A DNA stretch of 64,000 nt from Pseudomonas shirazensis (GTDB lineage: Bacteria; Pseudomonadota; Gammaproteobacteria; Pseudomonadales; Pseudomonadaceae). The notes beneath the pieces were generated by a model that made no database searches, had not been told where the DNA came from, and saw nothing but the letters and a program-made list of their open reading frames with translations. Shown piece after piece: positions 37,027 to 45,425 of this stretch. Location: NCBI RefSeq assembly GCF_014268785.2, contig NZ_JABWRD020000002.1:660001-724000 (forward strand), given 5' to 3'. Every line of letters begins with the position of its first letter. The first letter of the stretch is position 1. The position numbers were made by a program, and so were the translations under genes.

Positions 37027-37434
37027 ATGCTGACTTCTTCCTTGCGTCAACAGATTCTTCTGGTCGACGATGAGGAAGAGGCCCTGCTGGAGCTGGCCGA
37101 GTTGCTCGAGAACGAGGGGTTCACCTGCCATACCGCCAATTCGGTCAAGGCCGCGCTGGTGCTGCTCACCCAGCACCCGGACATGGCCCTGGTGATCACC
37201 GACCTGCGCATGCCCGAGGAGAACGGCATCGCCTTGATCAAACGCCTGCGCGATCACACGGCCCGCCAGCACCTGCCAGTGATCGTGATGTCCGGGCATG
37301 CCGATATGGACGATGTCAGCGACCTGCTGCGCCTGCATGTGCTGGACCTGTTCCGCAAGCCGATCTATCACGCCCGCCTGCTGGAAACTCTGGATAACCT
37401 GTTCCCCAAGCCACGCATGCAGTCGGTCGGCTAG
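37027..37434 (+). CDS. Single-domain response regulator (receiver only)
   Basis: A 135-residue receiver domain with no output domain. It has VDDEEEAL, the phospho-acceptor Asp in LVITDLRMPEENG, Ser in VMSGHAD and Lys in FRKPIYH. The strand/helix LLENEGFTCHTANS closely matches FLENQGYTCFAAHS of PprB, so the two receivers look like relatives. CAGGAG lies six bases before the ATG. It lies downstream of flp in the same direction. It could compete for phosphate from PprA or act in protein-protein control; no such gene is in the P. aeruginosa flp locus as I recall it. Confidence 0.85.
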   Translation: MLTSSLRQQILLVDDEEEALLELAELLENEGFTCHTANSVKAALVLLTQHPDMALVITDLRMPEENGIALIKRLRDHTARQHLPVIVMSGHADMDDVSDLLRLHVLDLFRKPIYHARLLETLDNLFPKPRMQSVG

Positions 37435-37484
37435 CGCCGCGACCGATATACCTTCGATGACCCGTACGGCACGCTGATCAGCCC

Positions 37485-39845
37485 TCAGCCACCGGCATCC
37501 ACCTGAAACTCCACCCGCGCCGTCTCGCCGCTTTCATCGAGCACGCTCAGTTCGACCCGCCCGACCTGCTCAAAGCGCACCAGCAGGCTGTCCTGACCGG
37601 AAGTTTCGCCAAGCGGCTGGCCGTTGCGGAACCACCAGCGTTGGCCACCACCGCCCAGCGCCGAGACATAGAATTGCAACGGCTCGCTGCTGGTCCTTGG
37701 GCGGCGCAGGTTATCGCCGTTGCGCACCCCGACGATCGACAGCGGCGGCGCGCTGGCGGGCACCTGCGGCGGGCAGCTCGGGTCAATTGTCGGCAGCCGG
37801 GCCGCACGCCGTTCGACCCGCGCCAGCCAAGGTTCCAGTGGCGCTGGCCAGAGCGCGATCTGTTGCGCCGCGGCACCTGGGCAACTGGCATCCACGCGCA
37901 ACCCCTGCGGGTTGAGCCAGACCGTGTCGCGCAGGCCCAGGCCGAGCGGCTGGTCTGCCGCCTGCAAGGTCGGCGGCGTGGTGCCGTCGAGGGTCCAGGC
38001 GAAGCGCTGGCGCCGGCAGTTGTCGTCCTGGCGCGGCATGGGCTGGCCGAGCGGCCAGCAAATCGCGGCTACCCCGACCGACGCCGGCACCTGCTCCACC
38101 GGTGGGCGAATACCGCGCTGGCTGTCGCGGTTGCTCAGCAGGTCGTGCACTTGCAGCATCAGCGGCGCCGCCGAGGCCAGGCCGAACTGGCCAGGCACCG
38201 GGGTGCCATCCGGGCGGCCTATCCACACCCCGATCAGGTAGCGCGGGCCGACCCCGACCGACCAGGCATCCCGAAAGCCATAGCTGGTGCCGGTCTTCCA
38301 GGCCAGTTGCGGGCGCTGCACCAGTTCGGCGTGAGGATCGCGGTCGGGCCGTGCCTGGCCGCTGAGAATCCGCCGGATGATCCACGCCGCACCGGGCGAC
38401 AACAGCCGCCGTTCGAGCAGCGGATCCTGTGGCTGCAGGCGCACCTGGGCACTCTGCCCGGCACGGGCCAGGGCTGCATAACCGCCGACCAGATCTTCCA
38501 GCCGGCTGCCGGCGCCACCGAGGATCAGCGACAGGTTGGGCTCGGCCAGTGGCGGCAGTATCAACGGCATACCGCCCATGCGCATCTGCGCGGCAAAGCG
38601 TTTGGGGCCGTAGGCTTCGAGCAGTTGCACGGCGGGCAGGTTGAGCGACAACGCCAGCGCCGAGCTGGCTGACACCGGGCCGCTGAAACCCATCGAGAAG
38701 TTGCCCGGCCTGTAGTCGCCATAGCGCCGCGGCACATCCTGCAGAAGGGATTCGGAATGGATCAGGCCGTCGTCCAGGGCCATGCCATACAGGAACGGTT
38801 TCAGGGTCGAGCCGGGCGAGCGCAGGGCGTGCACCATATCGACATGACCAAAGCGGCGGGCATCGCCGATGTCGATCGAGCCGATGTAGGCGCGGGTGGC
38901 CATGGTTTGTGTCTCGACCACCAGGATCGCCGCCGAGGTGCGCTCGGGCAGGCGTGCGCGCCAGCCCAGCAGCAAGTCTTCGAGCCGGCGCTGCAGCGAG
39001 GCATCCAGGGTGGTGCGGATCAGCGGCGGGCTGTTCGCCGTGTTCAGCCTCCGGGCCAGCAGCGGCGCCAGTGCCGGCTCCTGGCGCGGGGCGAGCAGCA
39101 GCGGCTCCTCACGGGCCTCGGCGACTTGCTGGGCTGACCATACCTGGTACTCGCCAAGGCGCTGCAAGACCTTGTCGCGGGCCTGCTGCGCACGCTGCGG
39201 ATGACGGTCCGGGCGCAGCCGGCTGGGGGCCTGGGGCAGCACCGCAAGCAAGGCCGCTTCGGCTGGGGTGAGCTGTTTTGGCGACTTGCCCAGATAAGCC
39301 CAACTGGCCGCCGCCACGCCTTGCAGGGTGCCGCCAAAGGGCGCACGGTTCAGGTAGATCTGCAGGATCTGCTGCTTCGACAGGTGCCATTCCAGCTGTA
39401 AGGTGCGCCACAGTTGCCGCGACTTGCCGGCCAGGGTCCGCTCATGCGGATCGAGCAGGCGCGCTACCTGCATCGACAGGGTGCTGCCGCCGGACACCAC
39501 GCGGCCGCCGCTAAGGTTGAGCCAGGCAGCCCGCGCCAGGGCCAGCGGGTTGACCCCGGGATGGCTATAGAACCAGCGGTCCTCGTAGGTCAGCAGCGCT
39601 TGCAGGTACAGCGGCGACACTTCATCGGGGCTGACCGGATAACGCCATACGCCATCGGCATCGGCAAAGCGCCAGAGCGGCGTACCGTCCTCGGCCAGGA
39701 CTACCCGGGCAAGGTCGTCGGCCGGCATCGGCAGCGGCCAGATGCGATCGGCCAGCCACAGCAGGCCGACCAGCAGCAGTGCACCGGCAATACTGGTTTG
39801 CAATACACGCAGCGCACGACGGGGCGGGCGTATTAAGCTTGGCAT
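37485..39845 (-). CDS. pbpC: Penicillin-binding protein 1C
   Basis: A 786-residue bifunctional peptidoglycan enzyme. N-terminal membrane anchor (SIAGALLLVGLLWLADRIW), glycosyltransferase 51 domain (TYEDRWFYSHPGVNPLALAR, GGSTLSMQVARLL, QIYLNRAPFGGTLQGVAAAS), transpeptidase domain (SPGSTLKPFLYG with the SxxK Ser, KTGTSYGFRDAW with KTG) and a C-terminal BiPBP_C domain. Start at MPSLIRPP; upstream alternatives are poorer. The alpha-2-macroglobulin gene lies upstream on the same strand after a small oppositely directed gene and REP sequence; PbpC and such a macroglobulin are paired in E. coli too, where PbpC may repair walls broken during attack. Confidence 0.92.
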   Translation of the reverse strand: MPSLIRPPRRALRVLQTSIAGALLLVGLLWLADRIWPLPMPADDLARVVLAEDGTPLWRFADADGVWRYPVSPDEVSPLYLQALLTYEDRWFYSHPGVNPLALARAAWLNLSGGRVVSGGSTLSMQVARLLDPHERTLAGKSRQLWRTLQLEWHLSKQQILQIYLNRAPFGGTLQGVAAASWAYLGKSPKQLTPAEAALLAVLPQAPSRLRPDRHPQRAQQARDKVLQRLGEYQVWSAQQVAEAREEPLLLAPRQEPALAPLLARRLNTANSPPLIRTTLDASLQRRLEDLLLGWRARLPERTSAAILVVETQTMATRAYIGSIDIGDARRFGHVDMVHALRSPGSTLKPFLYGMALDDGLIHSESLLQDVPRRYGDYRPGNFSMGFSGPVSASSALALSLNLPAVQLLEAYGPKRFAAQMRMGGMPLILPPLAEPNLSLILGGAGSRLEDLVGGYAALARAGQSAQVRLQPQDPLLERRLLSPGAAWIIRRILSGQARPDRDPHAELVQRPQLAWKTGTSYGFRDAWSVGVGPRYLIGVWIGRPDGTPVPGQFGLASAAPLMLQVHDLLSNRDSQRGIRPPVEQVPASVGVAAICWPLGQPMPRQDDNCRRQRFAWTLDGTTPPTLQAADQPLGLGLRDTVWLNPQGLRVDASCPGAAAQQIALWPAPLEPWLARVERRAARLPTIDPSCPPQVPASAPPLSIVGVRNGDNLRRPRTSSEPLQFYVSALGGGGQRWWFRNGQPLGETSGQDSLLVRFEQVGRVELSVLDESGETARVEFQVDAGG

Positions 39846-39904
39846 GGGGAACCGACCTGGCCAGGTAATGGCCAAAGCCTTGGAATGATCATCAGGACGC
39901 GACT

Positions 39905-40198
39905 ATGCATGTAGAAGGTTTTTTTGAATGGCTGGGGCAGGCACTGGGGGCGGTGATCCGCTTCATTGTCGATGGCTTGAGCGGGCTGTTCAATCTGCTG
40001 GCCAATGCCGGCGGCAATTTCATCGACGGGCTGGCGCGCACGCTGGGCATGGATACCTCGCTGGTCAGCATCCTCGCCTTGATCGTCGGTTTGCTGCTGT
40101 TGTACTCGGCAATCCGCGCGTTCATGCGCGCCTCGATCATCGCCGGGATCATCTGGCTGATCCTCGGCTTGTGGGTCATGAGCTGGATCATTCATTGA
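39905..40198 (+). CDS. Small membrane protein, unknown function
   Basis: A 97-residue protein with at least two strong C-terminal membrane helices (LVSILALIVGLLLLYSAI and ASIIAGIIWLILGLWVM) and amphipathic N-terminal sequence (FFEWLGQALGAVIRFIVDGL). A GGAC site is 7 bases before the ATG. It is placed head to head with pbpC and ahead of the REP cluster. I do not recognise the family beyond small Pseudomonas membrane proteins. Confidence 0.72.
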   Translation: MHVEGFFEWLGQALGAVIRFIVDGLSGLFNLLANAGGNFIDGLARTLGMDTSLVSILALIVGLLLLYSAIRAFMRASIIAGIIWLILGLWVMSWIIH

Positions 40199-40211
40199 CT
40201 GGAGATTGCCG

Positions 40212-40314
40212 GGAGGGCTGCGCCCTCCTTTCGCGACGCAAGGCCGCTCCTACAGATGACCGCGTCGCTCGGGCGTTACGCGGTCTGTGTCGCGAAAGGG
40301 CCGCGCAGCGGCCC
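40212..40314. repeat. REP-like nested palindromes
   Basis: The spacer after the small membrane protein has GGAGGGC-TGC-GCCCTCC (40212-40228), then TTTCGCGAC (40229-40237) with its complement GTCGCGAAA (40289-40297), an inner pair ACCGCGT/ACGCGGT (40259-40265 and 40278-40284), and GGGCCGC-GCA-GCGGCCC (40298-40314). The part with GCCGCTCCTACAG is typical of P. putida REP elements. It may act as a transcript end for both sides and is likely one of many genome copies. Confidence 0.75.
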
Positions 40315-40345
40315 CGGCGATCTCGAACGAGGCAAGAATCCCGCC

Positions 40346-43300
40346 TCAGCGCCCCTTAACCGTCATATCCCCCTGACTCTCACCCACCGCCTGCAGATTA
40401 GGTCGATACATCGACTCAACCTGCGGCGGCGGCACCCGGTAGGTACCCGGGGTCACGGCGCGGGCCAGGTACAACAGGTGGGTGGTGCCGTAGCTGTCCA
40501 GTTTCAGGGCAGCGACATAGCGGTCATCACGGTACTCCTGATGCACCACGCTGGCGTTCTGCATCGACTCGCGCCATTCCTTCACCGCACTGCTGGCGTT
40601 GTCCAGGCTGGCTGCGCTCTGCGCCAGGTTCTGGTTTTCCAGCTCAAGCCCCGCCGGCAGCAGGTCAACCACCAGTGCGTCCGGCACTTGGGTCGAGGCA
40701 CGCAAGGCCAGGTGCACCAGCACCAGCTCACCGCTACGCAGATTGCGCAGATCCAGCGGCTGACCGTTCATGCCCAGGTACTCGCGGCGGATCTCCATAC
40801 CGTTACTGCTGGCCGGCGGCGCTTGGCGCGGGTAACCGGACAGGGTCAGTTGCTGATAAAGGGTGTCGCTCCCCTGGTTCTGCAAGGTCAGCGGCGATGC
40901 CAGTAACGGCCCTTCGAGCTTCATCCCCGATTCGACGTTGTTGAACTCGCGCACCTCGCCGGCGCTGTCCAGCCGCGCCTGCCACTTGCCTTCAGGTTTA
41001 CCCAGCAGGCCGCGGCCCGCGAGGAACAGCGCATTGCGCTCCTGGGTCGACAACCAGCGGTTGGCGGCCAGTTCGTCAGACAAGGCAAACAGGCGCTGAT
41101 CGACCTGATTGGTGGCCAGGTTGTTTTCCTGGAGCAAGGCGAGGATCAACGCCTGGTCACGCACTGCACTGCCGTAGTCGGCCATCCAGCCCTTGCCGCG
41201 GCTGATCGCCAGGCCCGCTTGCAGCGCTTGCTGAGCACGTGGCTTGTCGCCCATCTTGTCCAGTGCCACGGCCAACTGCACCAGCGGCAGACCGGAACGG
41301 GCATCGCTCCGGCGCTCGAACACTGCGCGCAGGGCACCCAGCGGCGCCTGCTGACTGCGCGCCAGTACCAAGGCGGCGTAGGCTTGCACGGCAAAGCGGG
41401 TGTGCTCGGCGTTGTCGCTGTAGTTGACCTCGATCAGATTGCGCTCCTGCAAGTACCGCAGCAGCCGCTCGTTGGCCTTTTTCAGCGCTTCGGCCGGCAC
41501 GCCATAGCCCTGCTCGCGAGCACGCAGGAGGAAGTCGGTGACGTAGGCAGTCAGCCAGTATTCTTCTTCACTGTCGGAGCTCCACAGGCCAAAGCCACCG
41601 TTGTAGCGTTGCATGCCCAACAGATGCTCGATGCCCATCTCGATCTTGCGCTTGCGCACATCGGCAGGCTCGCCCTTGATGCCGAGGCGCTTGAGACTTT
41701 CGGCATCGGCATAGAGCGACGGGTACAGGCCGCTGGTGGTCTGTTCCAGGCAACCATAGGGATAGGCCTCGAGCGCACGGATCTGCTCGGCCAGGTTCAG
41801 CGGCGGCCGGCTCGACAGGGCCAGGCTGGCCTCAAGACCGGCCGGCTCGAACTCAGCCAGATCGCTCTCCGGCAGGCTCCACGGCTGATCCTTGAGTGCC
41901 ACGCGGTAGTGTTTGAGCATCGCCGGATAAGCCGGACGCACGCCCAGTTTCCACTCACGCTCAAAGCTGCTGGCGGCTTCACCCGGCAGTTGCAGGCCGT
42001 TGACGCGCACGCGCAGGGTGCCCTGGCCGAGACCGCCCAAGGCCTGCACCGGGATCATCAGAGTCTTGCGCTGGCCCTCGGCCAGGGCAACATTCTGCTG
42101 ACTGCCGGCCGCCAGGCTCAACTGGCCTTCGCCGCTGAGTTCGACCGTCAGCTGCTGGGCGCGCCCGGACAGGTTGGCCAGATCCAGCGCCAGGCTGGTG
42201 CGGTCACCACCGGCGAGGAAGCGCGGTGCCGACAGCTCGGCGATCAGCGGCGCGGCGACCACGGTCTTGCCTTCGGCCATGCCGAACTGCTCGTCGCTCC
42301 AGGCCTGGGCCATGATCCGCAGTTCACCGTTGAAGTCGGGGATATCAACCGTTGCTTCGCCCTCGCCCTTGTCGTTGAGGGTCACCGGCAGGCTCTGCTG
42401 GGCAACGATGGTCACCGTGGTATTGGGCCGCTTGCCGCCCTTGGCCAGCGCGGCGTCACCACCAAAGGCCAGGCTGGCCAGACGGCCCTGCCCGGCTTCG
42501 ATCAACTGGCCATAGATATCCAGTTGGTCAGCGCCATAGGCCTTGCGCCCGAACAGGCTGGCGAAAGGATCAGGGGTCTTGAAGTCGGTGATATTGAGGA
42601 TGCCGACATCCACTGCGCTGAGCAGCACATGCACCTGTTTAGGCACGCTGCCGTCGGCAGCGGTAGCCTTGAACTTGACCGTCAAAGGCTGCTTGGGGCG
42701 CATCTTCTCAGGCGTCTGCAGGGTCAGGGCCAGCTTGCGCTCGGTCCGATCCAGTGGCATATGGAGCACGCCGACCGCCCGTTTTGGCGTGGCGTTGGCC
42801 TTGCGCTCACCTGGGCGAATCACCAGCGCACTGATGTACAGGTCGTGCCGCGCCCACTTCTTGTCCAACTGCACGTCGAAGGTCTTGCCTTCGGCGGGCA
42901 CGTCGATTTCCTGCCACCACAGCGGCCCATCGCTGGATTCGATCATTAGGTAGCCGCTGCCGGCTGCAGGCGGCGTGACCGTCACCTTGGCCGTGGCGCC
43001 GTCGGCATAGGACGGTTTGTCCAGGGCGAGTTTGACCTGATCCGGGCGCACCGCGCCGCCTTCGGCGTTGTCCTGAGCGCGGTAACCGGCCCAGAAGCGT
43101 GCACTGGACACCAGCCCGGTCTGCGGGTCTTCAACCTCGACCCGGTAAGGGCCCCACTCGACCTGGAAGTTCAGCTTGGCGGTGGAGCCGGCTTTGACGC
43201 TGACGGTCTCTTCGCTCTGGGTCAGGTACTTCTCGTTGTAGTTGTAGCTCCAGCCGTCGCTCTGCGAGTAGTTCCAGTAGTAGTCGCGGCGCTCACGGAT

Positions 43301-45247
43301 CAGCCGCACCTTGAGGTCGTCGGCGGCCAGCTTGGCACCGTTGCGGTCGGCTACCAGCACTTCGAATTCGACCGGGCCATCGCCATCGGTTTCTTCACCG
43401 TCGAACAAACCGCGCAGGCCAGGCAGGCGCTCGGCCGGCCAGATCGGTTGCTCAAGGCGGCGGGTAATCGGTCGGCCGCCGGACTCCTGCAGGCTGGCCT
43501 GCACACTCAACTGCAGCGGCGAACGGGCCTCGCTCCAGCGGCTTTCGATGTCGATGGTGGCCTTGCCGGCCTGGTCGAGGGTGACTTCGTCCAGCTCCAG
43601 ATCCTGACTCAGCTCGGTTTCGGTGATCGACCCGAACTGGTAGCCGGGCAACGCCGGCACTGCTTCACGCAGCGGCCGCACGTAGGCCTGGCCACTGAGG
43701 CGGTTGCCCGCTGCCGGGGCGCCATACAGGTAGCGGCCATTGACTTTGATCTGCGCGGTCTGCTCAGGGCTCAGCGGCGTGGCGCTGCCCTTGAGTTCAA
43801 GCGCCAGACGCTCGGGCAGGAAGTCTTCGACGAGGATCTCGAAAACCTGCTTACGGCCACCGCCGAGATCGAGCAGCAACTGCCAGCGACCGGTCGGTGC
43901 CTCGCTCGCCAGCTGCAGCTGATATTGATAGAGGCCATTGGCATCGGCCTCCCAGACGAACTTGCGGCTGACCTGCTCATCCGGCCGGCGCACCTCGACG
44001 CTGACTGGCTGCGCCTTGACCGGCTTGCCATCCTGATCACGCAACAGGCCATTGAGCAGCACGGTCTCGCCCGGGCGATAGAGGTCACGCGGGCCGAACA
44101 CGAAGAACTGCAGCGGGTTGGCCTGCGGCCCGGTGATGTCGAACTCGGCCAGGTCGAGGGCGGCGGTGTTGAGCCGCAATAGAGTGGTGTGCACGCCCTG
44201 GGTGGCGATCAGGGTATCGGCCTTGTCGGTGATCGGCAGCTGGGCATGGCCATCACTGTCGGTCTTGGCCTGAGCCAGCAGCTTGCCCTTGTCGTCGTGC
44301 AGTTCGAGGTTGACGCCACTGAGCGCCTTGCCGCCTTCCAGTGCCTGGGCGAACACATCCAGGCGGTCACGGTAACGGTGCGCCGAGACGCCGATATCAC
44401 TCAGGGTGAACAGGGTTGCTGGCTGGGAATAGTCATAGGTGCCAGATGCACGCATCACCGCCAGGTATACGCCTGGCTCCTGCAGTGGCTTGATCCCGGC
44501 AATCGGCAGCAACACCGTCTCGCGGGTGTTGCGGGCAGGGTTGAGGTCGAAGCGCCCGCCGTAGACCAACTCGGCCATGTCCAGAGTTTCTTTGGACTGG
44601 TAATAGTACAGGCTGCTGTTGCGGCCCCAATTGGCCAAAAAGGTCGAGAGCATCTCCGGCTTGATGCGGAAGAACTCGACATCGACCTTGTCGACGTTCA
44701 AGGCAATCACCGGCAGGCCTTCGGCCAGGCGCGTCGGCAGCAACGAGCCACGGCTGGCAAAGCCGATGGTGGCCTGCATGTCGCGGGTTTCCAGGCGGCT
44801 GACCGACTCGGCCGCGAGGCTGTTGCCATTCACCGCGAGCAGGCCCTTGTCCAGGGTCAGCACCAGCTTGCGCTGCGGTTCAAGGTGGCGCAGGCGCAAT
44901 TCCATCTGGTTGTCGGAAAGCTCCCAGGCGCCGTCCACCTTGCCTTTGACGGTGTCGACCAGGTGCACCTTGCTGGCGAAGTCCTGCTTGGCATCGAGCG
45001 GCGCCGAGAAACTGATCGACAGCGCGCTGGCGCCGTCGAGCTGGGTTTCCGAGACATCGAGCACGGTCAGCTCGCGGCCTGCGTAGCGCTTGGCGAGCAC
45101 TGCCGGGTCTTCCCGTTTGGCGGCCTTGGCTTCGGCCGGGGCAGTTGCTGCAGGCTTTTCGACAGGGGCAGCGGTGTCCTTCGACGAGGAATCACAGGCA
45201 CTGAGCAATGCCAGCGCGCAGGCCAGCAACAATCCTTTGTTGAACAT
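40346..45247 (-). CDS. Bacterial alpha-2-macroglobulin (YfhM type)
   Basis: A 1633-residue lipoprotein with signal sequence and lipobox LLSAC (Cys 18). Multiple beta-sandwich macroglobulin domains precede the thioester motif PYGCLEQTTSG (Cys 1166 and Gln 1169), then an all-alpha thioester domain and C-terminal receptor-like domain. The intact CLEQ shows it can trap proteases covalently. It resembles E. coli YfhM and fits a role of guarding the periplasm after wall or membrane breach, together with PbpC encoded downstream on the same strand. The usual P. aeruginosa MagD operon genes are absent. A start at MFNKGLLLACALALLS is preceded by a moderate site (TCTCTCCATG). Confidence 0.9.
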   Translation of the reverse strand: MFNKGLLLACALALLSACDSSSKDTAAPVEKPAATAPAEAKAAKREDPAVLAKRYAGRELTVLDVSETQLDGASALSISFSAPLDAKQDFASKVHLVDTVKGKVDGAWELSDNQMELRLRHLEPQRKLVLTLDKGLLAVNGNSLAAESVSRLETRDMQATIGFASRGSLLPTRLAEGLPVIALNVDKVDVEFFRIKPEMLSTFLANWGRNSSLYYYQSKETLDMAELVYGGRFDLNPARNTRETVLLPIAGIKPLQEPGVYLAVMRASGTYDYSQPATLFTLSDIGVSAHRYRDRLDVFAQALEGGKALSGVNLELHDDKGKLLAQAKTDSDGHAQLPITDKADTLIATQGVHTTLLRLNTAALDLAEFDITGPQANPLQFFVFGPRDLYRPGETVLLNGLLRDQDGKPVKAQPVSVEVRRPDEQVSRKFVWEADANGLYQYQLQLASEAPTGRWQLLLDLGGGRKQVFEILVEDFLPERLALELKGSATPLSPEQTAQIKVNGRYLYGAPAAGNRLSGQAYVRPLREAVPALPGYQFGSITETELSQDLELDEVTLDQAGKATIDIESRWSEARSPLQLSVQASLQESGGRPITRRLEQPIWPAERLPGLRGLFDGEETDGDGPVEFEVLVADRNGAKLAADDLKVRLIRERRDYYWNYSQSDGWSYNYNEKYLTQSEETVSVKAGSTAKLNFQVEWGPYRVEVEDPQTGLVSSARFWAGYRAQDNAEGGAVRPDQVKLALDKPSYADGATAKVTVTPPAAGSGYLMIESSDGPLWWQEIDVPAEGKTFDVQLDKKWARHDLYISALVIRPGERKANATPKRAVGVLHMPLDRTERKLALTLQTPEKMRPKQPLTVKFKATAADGSVPKQVHVLLSAVDVGILNITDFKTPDPFASLFGRKAYGADQLDIYGQLIEAGQGRLASLAFGGDAALAKGGKRPNTTVTIVAQQSLPVTLNDKGEGEATVDIPDFNGELRIMAQAWSDEQFGMAEGKTVVAAPLIAELSAPRFLAGGDRTSLALDLANLSGRAQQLTVELSGEGQLSLAAGSQQNVALAEGQRKTLMIPVQALGGLGQGTLRVRVNGLQLPGEAASSFEREWKLGVRPAYPAMLKHYRVALKDQPWSLPESDLAEFEPAGLEASLALSSRPPLNLAEQIRALEAYPYGCLEQTTSGLYPSLYADAESLKRLGIKGEPADVRKRKIEMGIEHLLGMQRYNGGFGLWSSDSEEEYWLTAYVTDFLLRAREQGYGVPAEALKKANERLLRYLQERNLIEVNYSDNAEHTRFAVQAYAALVLARSQQAPLGALRAVFERRSDARSGLPLVQLAVALDKMGDKPRAQQALQAGLAISRGKGWMADYGSAVRDQALILALLQENNLATNQVDQRLFALSDELAANRWLSTQERNALFLAGRGLLGKPEGKWQARLDSAGEVREFNNVESGMKLEGPLLASPLTLQNQGSDTLYQQLTLSGYPRQAPPASSNGMEIRREYLGMNGQPLDLRNLRSGELVLVHLALRASTQVPDALVVDLLPAGLELENQNLAQSAASLDNASSAVKEWRESMQNASVVHQEYRDDRYVAALKLDSYGTTHLLYLARAVTPGTYRVPPPQVESMYRPNLQAVGESQGDMTVKGR

Positions 45248-45425
45248 GGAGAGAAGACTCTTGGGCAGCGTGTTCTTGAGGGCTGCAACTATAGCGCAAC
45301 GGCCAGCGGCTTACCTGCTGTCGAGTGGTAACTGCGAGCTTGTTCGCACGGGCGGCCGGGCAGCTCGCTAGAATAGCCTCGGCGGCGCCACGCCAATCTC
45401 AGCTTTGATCGCAACAGGAGTCCGT

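Noticed and set aside
22670..37434. Recent mobile origin of the Flp/Tad island
   Set aside because: No integrase, tRNA target or flanking repeats were found, and codon use looks like its neighbours by eye; the island may be ancestral and lost in relatives.
41219..42949. 576-codon open frame on the plus strand
   Set aside because: Antisense to the alpha-2-macroglobulin gene.
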